64,000 nt of DNA from Nilaparvata lugens. Taxonomy: Eukaryota; Arthropoda; Insecta; Hemiptera; Delphacidae. The stretch spans positions 1,350,797-1,414,796 of the forward strand of contig NC_052512.1 of NCBI RefSeq assembly GCF_014356525.2, written 5' to 3'. The position numbers and the translations under genes were made by a program. Below the pieces are notes generated by a model. It ran no database searches. It was given only the letters and a program-made list of their open reading frames with translations, and was not told where the DNA came from. Numbering within the stretch: the stretch's first letter is position 1; every line of letters starts with the position of its first letter. Shown here in pieces: positions 23,318-33,936 of the stretch.

Positions 23318-24190
23318 TTTTAGGGAACTTATTTACCCATTATCCATCTTGATCGTCTTCGTATTGTAATCTTGAAAGTTTGTATTATTATACAGTCTTC
23401 AAATTCTGAAATATTTAAAAATAAATGGTTCAATTTAGAACATGCTGAAATTTAATCTTATGTATAAATTCTTCTGTATAATAATAAAACTTCAAAATTG
23501 AAAGTATTAATGAATTGTGTTGCATATATATGAGATGTTCAATATAAATGAAAGTTAACTTGAATAATGTTTTCATTAAACGTATTGTCATATCATTAAT
23601 TGAAATGAATTAAAGGTTAAAATTTCTCTAAAGTTTTTGTAATTGATGTCTTTTTCTAAATTAAAAAAAAAACTGTTTGTTCTATAAATTTTGATATGAT
23701 TGATTATCATTCAAAATGGATGCTGGAGTGTATGTAGAATTTTTAGTGGGGTTTGTTGATTAGAAATTTGCTGGTAAGTCATTGTTTTTTGAGATGGAAA
23801 CCCATTATTGCCTAAAGAAGGAATAACAGAGGTTATGACTTAGAGAGGCAGTAATGAGATAATATTTTTTTGTGTTGATTACTTATGTTGATTGCCATAG
23901 ATGCAAAATAATGATTAATAATGTTGATTGCCATAGATGCAGATGATTACTTATGAATATTGATTGCCTTTGAAGCAAAATATTATTGATGTTTTGAATG
24001 ATTTCTTTTTTTTTATTGATAGTAAAGTTTTGTCATGAAATGTAGTTTGTGTTAAGAACATTGAAAAGTCGAAATAAACTATAGTATCCGATAAACGATG
24101 ATTAATAATATTAAATATTTTGCTTTTTATACAATATTTGAACAAAAAATGAAAATGAAAATTTATAAATGTGTCCACATAAATAATATT
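23318..24190. other. AT-rich stretch with short tandem motif
   Basis: No gene is seen. A roughly 35-50 bp unit around TTGATTGCCATAGATGCA is repeated three times at about 23885-23985. Confidence 0.55.
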
Positions 24191-25642
24191 GAAACCCTGA
24201 ATGATAAATCTGTGCCAAGCACTCTTTTTTATTCAGGCCTTTTCCCAAGTTATAATAGTAAATTTAATACGCAATAGACTAGAGCCATTATTGTAAGTGA
24301 GTTAGCGAAATAAATTATTTTCTCTCTCTATTATGAACGGCCATGACTTCGAGTTTCCCATGATAGATATTTAAAAATTGTGGCTCCGAGTCATCAAGGA
24401 ATGTAGATTATGGAATTATCTCTAAAAACTTAGCCTTCCTGTCGCGACATAAAGTGCGATAAGTTGGAAAACAGCAAGCATTGAAATTATAACAAACTAC
24501 CGATTTTGCAGTTACTATTTGGTTCAAAGGCTCTAGAAGCCACGCGACGATTGGTCAAATTGATTCCCTTCACCCAATAGGAGACCTGTTTCTAAATACA
24601 GTAGTGGGGGGATTCCCCAGTCGCGAGACCAGATTACGTTTCGGAGGACACTTTGCTAGGAGCACTACGAGAGTAAAGATGTAGTCACTATGTTTCCCCC
24701 TTTTTGGGCAGGTTTACAAGTTTATTTCATTAGTTAATGTAGGAGCTAGTTTTATTTTTATTGAAGTTTAAATTTTCTAGTAGTGCCATGTCCTGAAAAG
24801 TTTAATTGTGTTTCTTCATCATGTACGAATAATTGTTTCTTCAAATAACCGCTAAGGTACGTAAAATAAGGTTAAAATATAATTTAGGGAATTTAATTGA
24901 TTGAAACTTCCATAAGAGTATTGAATTAATCAAACCTGTTATTTTTCAAGTTAATAATATTGATTGAGAATAATCCTTTCGATTTTATTAGTGATGGAAG
25001 ATAATTATAATTTTTTTTTCTAAAGAAGTATAGAAAGTTTTCAGTTATGTTACATTTGATTTATTGTTTCTGGAAATATATTATCGTAGAGTATTGCTGA
25101 AAGTCAGGAAGATAGCCTTTAAATTGGAATGAAATTTTTAAGATTATGATCATATTGAGTTTATGACATTTTATAATTTATATTTTTCAGACTCTGTTTT
25201 CTTATGTCATTAGGCTTTCGAATGATTTAGTAAATTTTTTATGATAGAAATCTTAATAGACGAAGAAGAAAGTTTTTCTTTCCAGGAAATTAATATTAAT
25301 GAATGTTCAAATTTTAATACAATTTAATTATTTTCTATGTGTCTACTAATTTTATTTAATTAAAGGTAAAAACTATCTACAAGATGAATCTTATATAGGG
25401 CAAACATTATTTTTACCTTGAAGTGAAGTTTTCAATATTTTTTTCTTTTATTGTGTTATAAAGTGTCTTGTTTTGTTTTGTGATAAATTCATAATTCTAG
25501 TTGATACTCGTTTTTGGACTTGTATTTGTAGGTAAATCAAATCATAAACTCTGGACTGTTCATTTTAAATGAAGGTTCTGAGCAGTTTTGGGCGAATGCC
25601 CGTTATTTACACTTGGATTGCGTCCTAAAGTTCATAAATAAT
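24191..25642 (+). repeat. 1.45-kb direct repeat, copy 1
   Basis: Starts GAAACCCTGAATGATAAATC and ends TTCATAAATAAT. It matches 27176-28630 with only scattered substitutions and single-base indels, so the duplication is recent. The left flank also reads CATAAATAAT (24178-24187), like the repeat end. No open frame of note. It could be a segmental duplication of a promoter region or the LTR pair of a gutted element; I see no primer-binding site at its 3' side. Confidence 0.9.
24500..24862 (+). promoter_or_regulatory. Promoter/first-exon-like segment in direct repeat 1
   Basis: Two CCAAT-type boxes (inverted GATTGGTC at about 24550 and CCCAATAGG at about 24573) precede a GC-richer stretch. About 280 bp downstream is GCTAAG followed by GTACGT, a consensus-like splice donor with the boundary at 24856/24857. 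The same arrangement occurs in copy 2, with its donor at 27841/27842. No TATA box or coding start is evident. This is an inference from composition and motifs only. Confidence 0.3.
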
Positions 25643-26105
25643 TTTCATATACAGAACATTGCAAAAACTTAAAATTAAAATATTTTCCATTTAAAAATCG
25701 ATTATAATATTATCATTGGTGTTACCAGCAAAACTAAGTAGTTTGAGCAATGGCAACGAGTAATCAGTCAGCTATAATTAGTGGCTTGAGATTCAGTCGA
25801 AAATAGAAAAAATATAATAAAGAAAAAAGAAACATATGGAATGTATGAAAAACTAGAAAAAAAATTTCAATCCGGAAAGAAGAAGTACTAAGAGTGAAAT
25901 ACTAAGAGAGCAGAAAAACTAGAATGAATTCATAATAATTTAAAAACTCAAAAGAAAAAGTGATGATTCATGTAATTATTAATCTACAATTCACTGTACA
26001 TATGTAATCCATTTAGTAACATAATGTAATTCATCTGTAGCATATATGCAATTCAATTCAAAATCAAAGAGAGATTTTAGAAAAACCAAACAATACAGTA
26101 CACAT
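25643..26105. other. Non-coding spacer between repeats
   Basis: I see no gene or recognisable repeat. Confidence 0.5.
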
Positions 26106-26930
26106 GACACTGTAATATTACATTTTTTCTCGATTAAATTTGATTCTTCAATTCGAGATCTATAAAACTTGATAGTAAATATCAGAGTAATCTATATGCG
26201 GACAACTTTTTAACTGAGAATTTATCATAAATAATTGTGTTGCACATTCAATGCTATCACCGAAACTGAGTTAACAGAATTAACAGATGAATAGATCATT
26301 ATAAATATAGAGGATATATGAATTTAAAATAACCGTTTCGAAATAAAGTTTTATTGAGAACAAATGTAAAATGTAAATTCTAAACTTGTAATTTATAATT
26401 TTTTGGAATTTAATATCGGTGGTGTGTTCATAACGTCAACACTGGTTTAGAGGTGGGACTTTGCTCTGTACTTGTTAGGCCTTCTCTCTAAAAAATGGTG
26501 GCTGGCTATGTGTTCTAATTTTGTGCTCTCTGAATATTTTTCTGTTAAAGTAAAATTTTTAATGTTTTGAATTGAGTTTTGAACAGTTTTTATGGTGTTC
26601 TAATTTTGTATTATTTGTTTTGTGTGTCTACAAGCCTATAGCCATTGTTTTTCAACTATATAAATGGATAAGTATTTAGCTTTTAATGATGCTAGATGTT
26701 AAAGTGTGTAAGGTATTGTTTTATGGATTTGTGTTGTATATTGCCAAAATTCCTCTGAAGATTATAAGTTGGTTTGCTCTGAAAGCTGGATTTCTCATTC
26801 ATGAGCAATAGATCCATTCATAATATATCAAGAATCTACCATTTTGGAGCCGATAACTCCCTTTAGGTTAACAGGTGAAAAATGCTATCCAACCTATTTA
26901 GGAAAAAATGGTAGCACGCCAAATGGTACA
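26106..26930 (+). repeat. Repeat shared with 48680-49490
   Basis: The two segments match along their length (TTACATTTTTTCTCGATTAA through GGTTAACAGGTGAAAAATGC). This copy breaks off at about 26925, just inside the exon-like RLTGEKCY coding segment that continues in the 43-kb and 49-kb copies. The new sequence then begins GGTACACCCTGGTGTGGGAC. Confidence 0.85.
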
Positions 26931-27091
26931 CCCTGGTGTGGGACTCAAACTACAAAATATATCCCTGGTTATAAGAAATTATTGGTAGGATAGATATCTT
27001 GATAGATTGTGAATGGGAGATGCTGCTGAGTGGGAAATCAGTTCGAGAAAGTTCAGGTTCTAATGAGTAAATACTTTTTACGCAGTAGCAA

Positions 27092-27184
27092 GATGGAGAA
27101 CAATAAAAATAATGAAGTTTTATTCAGTGAAAATATTCAAAACTTAGATGAAGAATCTCAAGACTTAGACCCTGAGAAACCCTG
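27092..27184 (+). CDS. Short ORF of unknown function running into direct repeat 2
   Basis: A 30-codon frame starting MENNKNNEVLFSENIQ is rich in Asn, Glu and Asp and stops just inside the second 1.45-kb repeat. It may be the remnant of a longer N-terminus truncated by the repeat junction. No family recognised, and it may not be expressed. Confidence 0.2.
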
Positions 27185-28630
27185 AATGATAAATCTGTGC
27201 CGAGCACTCTTTTTAATTCAGGCCTTTTCCCAAGTTATAATAGTAAATTTTCATACGCAATAGACTAGAGCCATTATTGTAAGTGAGTTAGCGAAATAAA
27301 TTATTTTCTCTCTCTATTATGAACGGCCATGACTTCGAGTTTCCCATGATAGATATCTAAAAATTGTGGCTCCGAGTCGTCGAGGAATGTAGATTATGGA
27401 ATTATCTCTAAAACTTAGCCTTCCTGTCACAACATAAAGTGCGATAAGTTGGAAAACAGCAAGCATTGAAATTATAACAAACTACCGATTTTGCAGTTAC
27501 TATTTGGTCCAAAGGCTCTAGAAGCCACGCGACGATTGGTCAAATTGATTCCCTTCACCCAATAGGAGACCTGTTTCTAAATACAGTAGTGGGGGGATTC
27601 CCCAGTCGCGAGACCAGATTACGTTTCGGAGGACACTTTGCTAGGAGCACTACAAGAGTAAAGATGTAGTCACTATGTTTCCCCCTTTTTGGGCAGGTTT
27701 ACAAGTTTATTTCATTAGTTAATGTAGGAGCTAGTTTTATTTTTATTAAAGTTTAAATTTTCTAGTAGTGCCATGTCCTGAAAAGTTTAATTGTGTTTCT
27801 TCATCATGTACGAATAATTGTTTCTTCAAATAACTGCTAAGGTACGTAAAATAAGGTTAAAATATAATTTAGGGAATTTAATTGATTGAAACTTCCATAA
27901 GAGTATTGAATTAATCAAACCTGTTATTTTTCAAGTTAATAATATTGATTGAGAATAATCCTTTCGATTTTATTAGTGATGGAAGATAATTATAAATTTT
28001 TTTCTAAAGAAGTATAGAAAGTTTTCAGTTACGTTACATTTGAGTTATTGTTTCTGGAAATATATTATCGTAGAGTATTGCTGGAAGTCAGGAAGATAGC
28101 CTTTAAATTGGAATGAAATTTTTAAGATTATGATCATATTGAGTTTATGACATTTTATAATTTATATTTTTCAGACTCTGTTTTCTTATGTCATTAAGGC
28201 TTTCGAATGATTTAGTAAATTTTTTATGATAGAAATCTTAATAGACGAAGAAGAAAGTTTTTCTTTTCCAGGAAATTAATATTAATGAATGTTCAAATTT
28301 TAATACAATTTAAATTATTTTCTATGTGTCTACTAATTTTATTTAATTAAAGGTAAAAACTATCTACAAGATGAATCTTATATAGGGCAAACATTATTTT
28401 TACCTTAAAGTGAAGTTTTCAATATTTTTTTCTTTTATTGTGTTATAAAGTGTCTTGTTTTGTTTTGTGATAAAATTCATAATTCTAGTTGATACTCGTT
28501 TTTGGACTTGTATTTGTAGGTAAATCAAATCATAAACTCTGGACTGCTCATTTTAATTTAAGGTTCTGAGCAGTTTTGGGCGAATGCCCGATATTTACAC
28601 TTGGATTGCGTCCTAAAGTTCATAAATAAT
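27176..28630 (+). repeat. 1.45-kb direct repeat, copy 2
   Basis: Near-identical to 24191-25642, including the CCAAT-type boxes and the GCTAAG/GTACGT donor-like site (27841/27842). The flanking bases differ on both sides. Confidence 0.9.
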
Positions 28631-29116
28631 AAATAAAATAAATGTTGGCTAGCGCACAAGTTTCCAACAATACTAGCTGAGCTACTATATGAAAAATTAT
28701 ATTTGATTTCGCAAACCAAACGAAAAATATCATATAAGTTAGCATCATTTCAATCTGAATTATTCCTTTTCTAAGAGTATTATATCAATTTATATAAAAG
28801 TTAACATCATAATTAATGAAGTATTCATTTTCTAAAAGCATTATATTAATTTATTACGGCTGTTTTCATAAATGTTGCATTGTATATTAATGACACTCTG
28901 GCAAGTAAATTTGTTTTAAATCTGTCAAATTTTGAGAATGAAATCAGAACATCAAGATAAAATCTAAATTAAATAACAGAATAAACTCCTGTTTTAGCTT
29001 TTGATGAATTGTAGGAAGAGTTAGAAATTAATGCTGTAATACATTTATTTACAGCGGTTCATGTGTGTTCCCAAACCAACTTCTTGTACTACCACCCCTT
29101 TGGTTCCGCAGCTTTA
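28631..29116. other. AT-rich flank of the Gypsy element
   Basis: No gene can be supported. TTATTTACAG followed by a GC-richer 60-bp stretch (29055-29116) resembles a splice acceptor and the start of an exon cut by the Gypsy LTR, but there is nothing to confirm it. Confidence 0.35.
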
Positions 29117-30320
29117 TGTTCTCAGTAGATTTTCGCCCACACCTTTCTCTATCAGAGTTCCCAGTATCGCTTTGGGCCGGCTAAACTCAGTCGGCGACTG
29201 GGGAGGGCCGCGGCAGGTGACGGGAGTCTTGGTGGGGCGTCCGTCAACCACCCTCGTTTGAGTTGGGGGTTGAAACAGGGTTTTGAGTGTTTTGGAGAAA
29301 TGTTTCCCTCTTTTAGGAAAGAGGGGCCGTGCATTCGCACTGCCAAACAGGGTTGGTCACGGAATGAAGGGAATAGGAACCTTGCGGTGCCAGACGCGAG
29401 AAAGGGCTTCGTGTTGGGACTAAGTCTTAGTCCTTGGGCACCGGGTGTCTTCCCGGGGTCCGGGTTGGTCGCGGAGCTCTGGTAAAGGCCTTCCCTGGCC
29501 TTCCCAGAGGTCCTCTTTCGGTTCCGCACTGGATTAGTGCGCTGCGGCGGCTCGCGCTCTGGACTTTCCTAAGTCCCACTTGCCGGACACCAGCTGTCCT
29601 CCTGGGGTCCGGATCGGTCGCGGAGTCGCGAAAAAGGTTTTTCCAGACCTTCCTCAAGGTCCTTTCTCGATTCCGCACTGGATTGGTGCGCTGCGGCGGC
29701 TCGCGCTCTGGACTTCCCTAAGTCCTACTTGCCGGGCACCAGCTGTCCTCCTGGGGTCCGGATCGGTCGCGGAGTCGCGGGAAAGGTTTTCCCACATCTT
29801 TCCAGAGGTCCTCTTGCGCCTCGATGTTCCACTGGTGGTCTACCAATGGGGAGTCAGGTTTTGACCAAACCTGACGTGTCGCCGTTGGTCGAAACTGGTA
29901 GCCCGTCGTCTAAACGGGTTAAATGTCATTCAGCACTCGCCCAAACGGGTGTTGAGCAATGGAGTTCACTGTGTTTGAGACTAATCGTCTTTAGCCTCAA
30001 CACAACTCCCGGTCGCTGAAGAAATCGGAGTTCACTTCAGTACAAGACGTACTGTGACGTTGCTAGCTGCTCGCTGCTTCCTTCTCACCTCACTCGACCG
30101 ATCGCCCTGGCTCTCCGAACTCGACTGCCTCCTGCTAGCCTTTCTCGAGCCTCCCTCAGTGACCGAGAGGGAGGGGAGAGAGGATGCGCAGCACCGCTGA
30201 GTGGTAGGCCAGTGGCTGGCTTGAACGTTGACCCCTTAGATTCTATCAAAGATAGCCGAGCGTCAAATAAATGAGCCCTAAATTCAATTCCTTCCTCTAG
30301 TTACGATATACATTGTAACA
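29117..30320 (-). repeat. 3' LTR of the Gypsy element
   Basis: On the sense (minus) strand it starts TGTTACAATGTATAT and ends near CTACTGAGAACA. It contains three tandem units of about 148 bp (about 29420-29815), each with TCCTGGGGTCCGGATCGGTC or a close form and a CGCACTGGATTAGTGCG-type hairpin. One copy of the minisatellite core (CCGTGCATTCGCACTG) is at about 29327. Confidence 0.88.
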
Positions 30321-30587
30321 CACTGTTCCTACTAAGTGAAGGGGGGGAAAAGAGAGGAGGAGGAGAGGGGGGGGTGAGGATGGAAGGGGTAAATGGCAGA
30401 CAGAATGTTCCAATGCCTGAGTACATTCTGCCGCCTCTCCGCCGGTCATCATAGACCGAACACAAACTGGGCGCCAGGTTGACTCCTTGCCAACCGGTGG
30501 TGGTGCATCGGCACCATCCGAAGAAATGAGCAAGCTAACTGGCCAGATCCTAGGCCTAGCTCCAGAGAAGATCTTAAAGATCTGCCC

Positions 30588-32745
30588 CGTGCTTTCGCAC
30601 TGCATTGAAACGCCGTGTTTGCACACTGCAAGAGACCGCCGTGCTTCCGCACTGCAATGGGGGACGCCGTGTTTGCACACTGCAAGAGACCGCCGTGCTT
30701 CCGCACTGCAATGGGGGACGCCGTGCTTTCGCACTGCAAAGAAGGGCCGTGCTTTCACACTGCAAAAAAAAAAGGACGCGGTGCTTTCGCTCTGCAAAAA
30801 GGATGCCGTGCTTCCGCACTGCTGGGACGCCGTGCTTCTGCACTGCAAGGGGGTGCGCCGTGCTTTCGCACTTCAAAAATAAGGACGCTGTGCTTTCGCA
30901 CTGCAAAAGGGATGCCGTGCTTTCGCACTTCAAAAATAAGGACGCTGTGCTTTCGCACTGCAAAAGGGATGCCGTGCTTCCGCACTGCCAGGAAACGCCA
31001 TGCTTTCGCATCGCAAAAAGGACGCTGTGCTCCCGCACTGCAGAGTTGCCGTGATTCCACACTGCCGAGGACGCCGTGCTTCCGCACTGCAGATGAGAGT
31101 CGCGGTGCTCTCGCACTGCCAGGAGGGGAGGGTAACACAAAATAGAAAAAGAAACGAGGTGAACAACACCTCAGACCGGTTCTGAGAACCTGAGTAGCAT
31201 TGCAAGGGAACGCCGTGCTTCCGCACTGCAATGAGACGCCGTGCTGTCGCACTGCTAAAATGAGGACGCGGTGCTTTCGCACTGCAAAAAGGATGCCGTG
31301 CTTTCGCACTGCCCGGGGCGCCGTGCTTCCACACTGCCAGGGAACGCCATGCTTTCGCATCGCAAAAAGGACGCCGTGCTCCCGCACTGCAGAGTTGCTG
31401 TGTTTCCACACTGCCAAGGACGACGTGCTTCCGCACTGCAGATGAGAGTCACGGTGCTCTCGCACTGCAAAAAAAAGGACGCGGTGCTTTCGCACTGCCG
31501 AGTCGCCATGCTTCCACACTGCCCTGGACGCCGTGCTTCCGCAATGCAGGTGAGAGCGCAGTGCTTTCGCACTGCCGGGGAATCGCCGTGTCACACTTGC
31601 AGGACACTGCCGGGAAGTGTTGTGCTTCGCACTGTACATAAATGGACGCCGTGCTTTCGCACTGCCGAGTTGCCATGTTTCCACACTGCCCAGGATGCCG
31701 TGCTTCCGCACTGCAGGTAAGAGTCGCGGTGCTCTCGTACTGCCGGGAGGGATGGGTAACACAGAGCACAGGAAATACACAAAACACAAAAACACAAAAA
31801 ACACAAAAACACAGGAACACAAAAACACAGAAACATATCGCCAGGCTTTCGCCCTGCAGGCCGTGCTTGCACACTGTGTGCCGTGCTTGCGCACTGCGAG
31901 CCGTGCTCGTGCACTGGGTGCCGTGTTTTCACACTGCAGCGGTGTTCCCACACCGCGAAGGTGTGCGTCCGCGTAATGACAATCCAGACACTCACTGACC
32001 GATGTGTCATGCTTGCGCACGACATTCGGACGAGCTCGCAATCTGGCTGCAGTGTTCCCACACTGCTCTGGTCAAGCTCGTGCACTACCTTTGCTGGGCT
32101 TTTGCCCTGCGGGCCGGGCTTTCGCCCTGCGTGCCGTGCTTGCGCACTGCGTGCCGTGCTTGCGCACTGCGTGCTGTGTTTTCACACTGCCGCGGTGTTT
32201 CCACACCGCAAAGGTGTGCGTCCGCGTAATGACAATCCAGACACTCACTGACTGATGTGTTGTGCTTGCGCACGACGTTCGGACGAGCTCGCAATCTGGC
32301 TGCAGTGTTCCCATACTGCTTTGGTCAAGCTTGTGCACTACCTTCGCCGGGCTTTCGCCCTGCATGCCGTGCTTGCTCACTGCGTGCCGTGCTTGCGCAC
32401 TGCGTGCCGTGCTTGCGCACTGCGTGCTGTGCTTGCGCACTGCGTGCCATGCTTGCGCACTGCGTGCCGTGCTTGCGCACTGCGTGTGCCGGGCTTGCGC
32501 CCCGCGTGGCCGTGCTCTCGCACTGCCTAGCTTCGCTGTGCTTGCGCACTGCATGTGCCGGGCTTTCACCCTGCATGGCCGTGCTCTCGCACCGCCTCAC
32601 TTCGCCGTGCTTGCGCACTGCAGGTGACGGTCTTGCGCCCTGCATGGCCGTGCTCTCGCACCGCCTAGCTTCGCCGTGCTTGCGCACTGCATGTGCCGGG
32701 CTTTCGCCCTGCATGGCCGTGCTCTCGCACTGCCTAGTCGCCATG
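30588..32745 (-). repeat. GNRA-hairpin minisatellite in the Gypsy 3' region
   Basis: Roughly 70-80 units built round GCCGTGCTTTCGCACTGC on the plus strand. Read as sense RNA each gives GUGC-GAAA-GCAC, a 4-bp stem with a GNRA tetraloop, often extended past an A.G mismatch by two more pairs. Loop variants remain mostly GNRA (GAAA, GCAA, GGAA, GAGA, GGGA). Stem variants are mostly compensated: AUGC/GCAU, GUGU/ACAC and GGGC/GCCC. Spacers range from 2 to over 20 bp. Higher-order repeats are seen at 31929-32120 versus 32169-32370. Long open frames across it on both strands are by-products of repetition. Confidence 0.92.
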
Positions 32746-32754
32746 GTTGCTTAC

Positions 32755-33936
32755 TTACGGCTTGACCCAAGCCCGTCGCCCGTCAGGGAGGCGCAATCGG
32801 ATCCTCGGGCGCCCGGCGCGAGGGCGCTTTCCGGGGCGGAAGGACTGGTGTGTGACCTTCCTCACTGTAGGCCGATCTCCAATCGTGATGAGGGCAAGGC
32901 CTCGTCCGCAGTCGGTGGTGGACAGGCGAACTGCCGGTGGTAACGAGGTGTTCTCCTCTTCGTCCTCGGAGGAAAGTTCGAGGACCTCGGATTCATCAGG
33001 GCGGACGGAAGTGGCGGGACGGGGAGGTGTCAACGGCTGGCTGCTGGTGACAGGAAAGCAACTGGAACTTTCTGGATGCTCACGAGGTTCTGTGGAGGCT
33101 GCTCCCCAAGCCTCAGTGAGTCCCCTCTCTTGTATCCAACATGGAGTAGGGAGAGTCGGGGTCGCGGACCTTGTTGCGTCGAAAGGAGGGGTCGCAGGTC
33201 GGACGGCTTCCTCAGGGGTTCCGTAGGCCGGCGAGATTGAGAAGCCCTCACCTCCTCCTTCGAGCAAGGCGTCTTCATCCTCCGTGGGGACCTCTGGGAT
33301 TTCCATGGGAGTGTCAGCGATGGTGGAGGTCGATGGCACTGGAGTCCCGGCCCCAACCGGACTGGAAAGAGGTTGGGGAGCGGGCTGGGTCACCGTGAAT
33401 ACTATGTTGCCGTCGCGGCTCGTTTGCAGAGCAGGAAACTTTTCGAACAACTCCCTGGAGGCAGCCTCTACCAAGCTGTCTACCGGCGGAGTTCGCTGCT
33501 GGAGGAGCCGGAGCAGCTGTTGACCGATGATGCGTTCTGATTGCCATCGGGTGAGGCCTTCCCGGTTGTGCTGGTAACACTGCACATCCCATCCAGTGAT
33601 GAGGCGTAGTCTCTTCACTTGACAGAACTTGGCCATGATTGCGTGGATGGCCTCATAATCATCCATCGAGGTCTTGTGACCGGGGTCCAAGATGGTGGTG
33701 GTGGCCTCCTTCCGGTTTACTACGGCAAGGGCAATACCTCCCCCCCGAATCAGAGGAAACCCGAGGAGGGTGTCCCTCTTCAAATTCCCCAGTACGTCCC
33801 GTAGTCCTTCTGGGGTACGATTCGCATGTCGAGTGCGCAGTGCTTGGAAAGGCGTAAACCTTGCCTTCTCAGTTAGAGACAGCTGCTCCATCTCCCGTAA
33901 CACCTGGTCTGTGAAAGAGGCCCGGAAAGACAGCAT
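32755..33936 (-). CDS. Gypsy ORF3 of unknown function
   Basis: An intact 393-codon frame lies between integrase and the 3' LTR, the env position, but it has no signal peptide or membrane segment. Residues 1-165 look globular and helix-rich (for example KTSMDDYEAIHAIMAKFCQV at about 88-107). Residues 180-290 are Pro/Thr/Ser-rich and probably disordered. Near residue 325 EVLELSSEDEEEN resembles a SUMO-interacting motif (hydrophobic core followed by acidic residues). The C-terminus is strongly basic (RPGKRPRAGRPRIRLRLP), resembling a nuclear or nucleic-acid-binding tail. It is the only long intact frame of the element, while gag-pol has stops. I do not recognise the family; a gag-like or accessory protein is possible. 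Confidence 0.6.
   Translation of the reverse strand: MLSFRASFTDQVLREMEQLSLTEKARFTPFQALRTRHANRTPEGLRDVLGNLKRDTLLGFPLIRGGGIALAVVNRKEATTTILDPGHKTSMDDYEAIHAIMAKFCQVKRLRLITGWDVQCYQHNREGLTRWQSERIIGQQLLRLLQQRTPPVDSLVEAASRELFEKFPALQTSRDGNIVFTVTQPAPQPLSSPVGAGTPVPSTSTIADTPMEIPEVPTEDEDALLEGGGEGFSISPAYGTPEEAVRPATPPFDATRSATPTLPTPCWIQERGLTEAWGAASTEPREHPESSSCFPVTSSQPLTPPRPATSVRPDESEVLELSSEDEEENTSLPPAVRLSTTDCGRGLALITIGDRPTVRKVTHQSFRPGKRPRAGRPRIRLRLPDGRRAWVKP

Noticed and set aside
24191..28630. Definite LTR pair of a retrotransposon
   Set aside because: No primer-binding site, polypurine tract or pol remnant lies between the repeats, and the ends do not show clear TG...CA, so the claim was kept as one of two options only.
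29061..29864. Overlapping 60-125-codon frames in both LTRs
   Set aside because: They lie in GC-rich LTR tandem units on both strands and are repeated in each unit; no family motif.
30588..32745. CRISPR array
   Set aside because: The units are degenerate, spacers are short and repetitive, and the context is a eukaryotic retrotransposon.
30297..32943. Many long open frames on both strands across the hairpin minisatellite
   Set aside because: They exist because the repeat units lack stops in several frames. Peptides are simple repeats (Lys-His-Gly and Cys-Arg types) in all six frames with no domain.
33171..33857. Plus-strand frames opposite the Gypsy ORF3
   Set aside because: They are shadows of the intact minus-strand frame.
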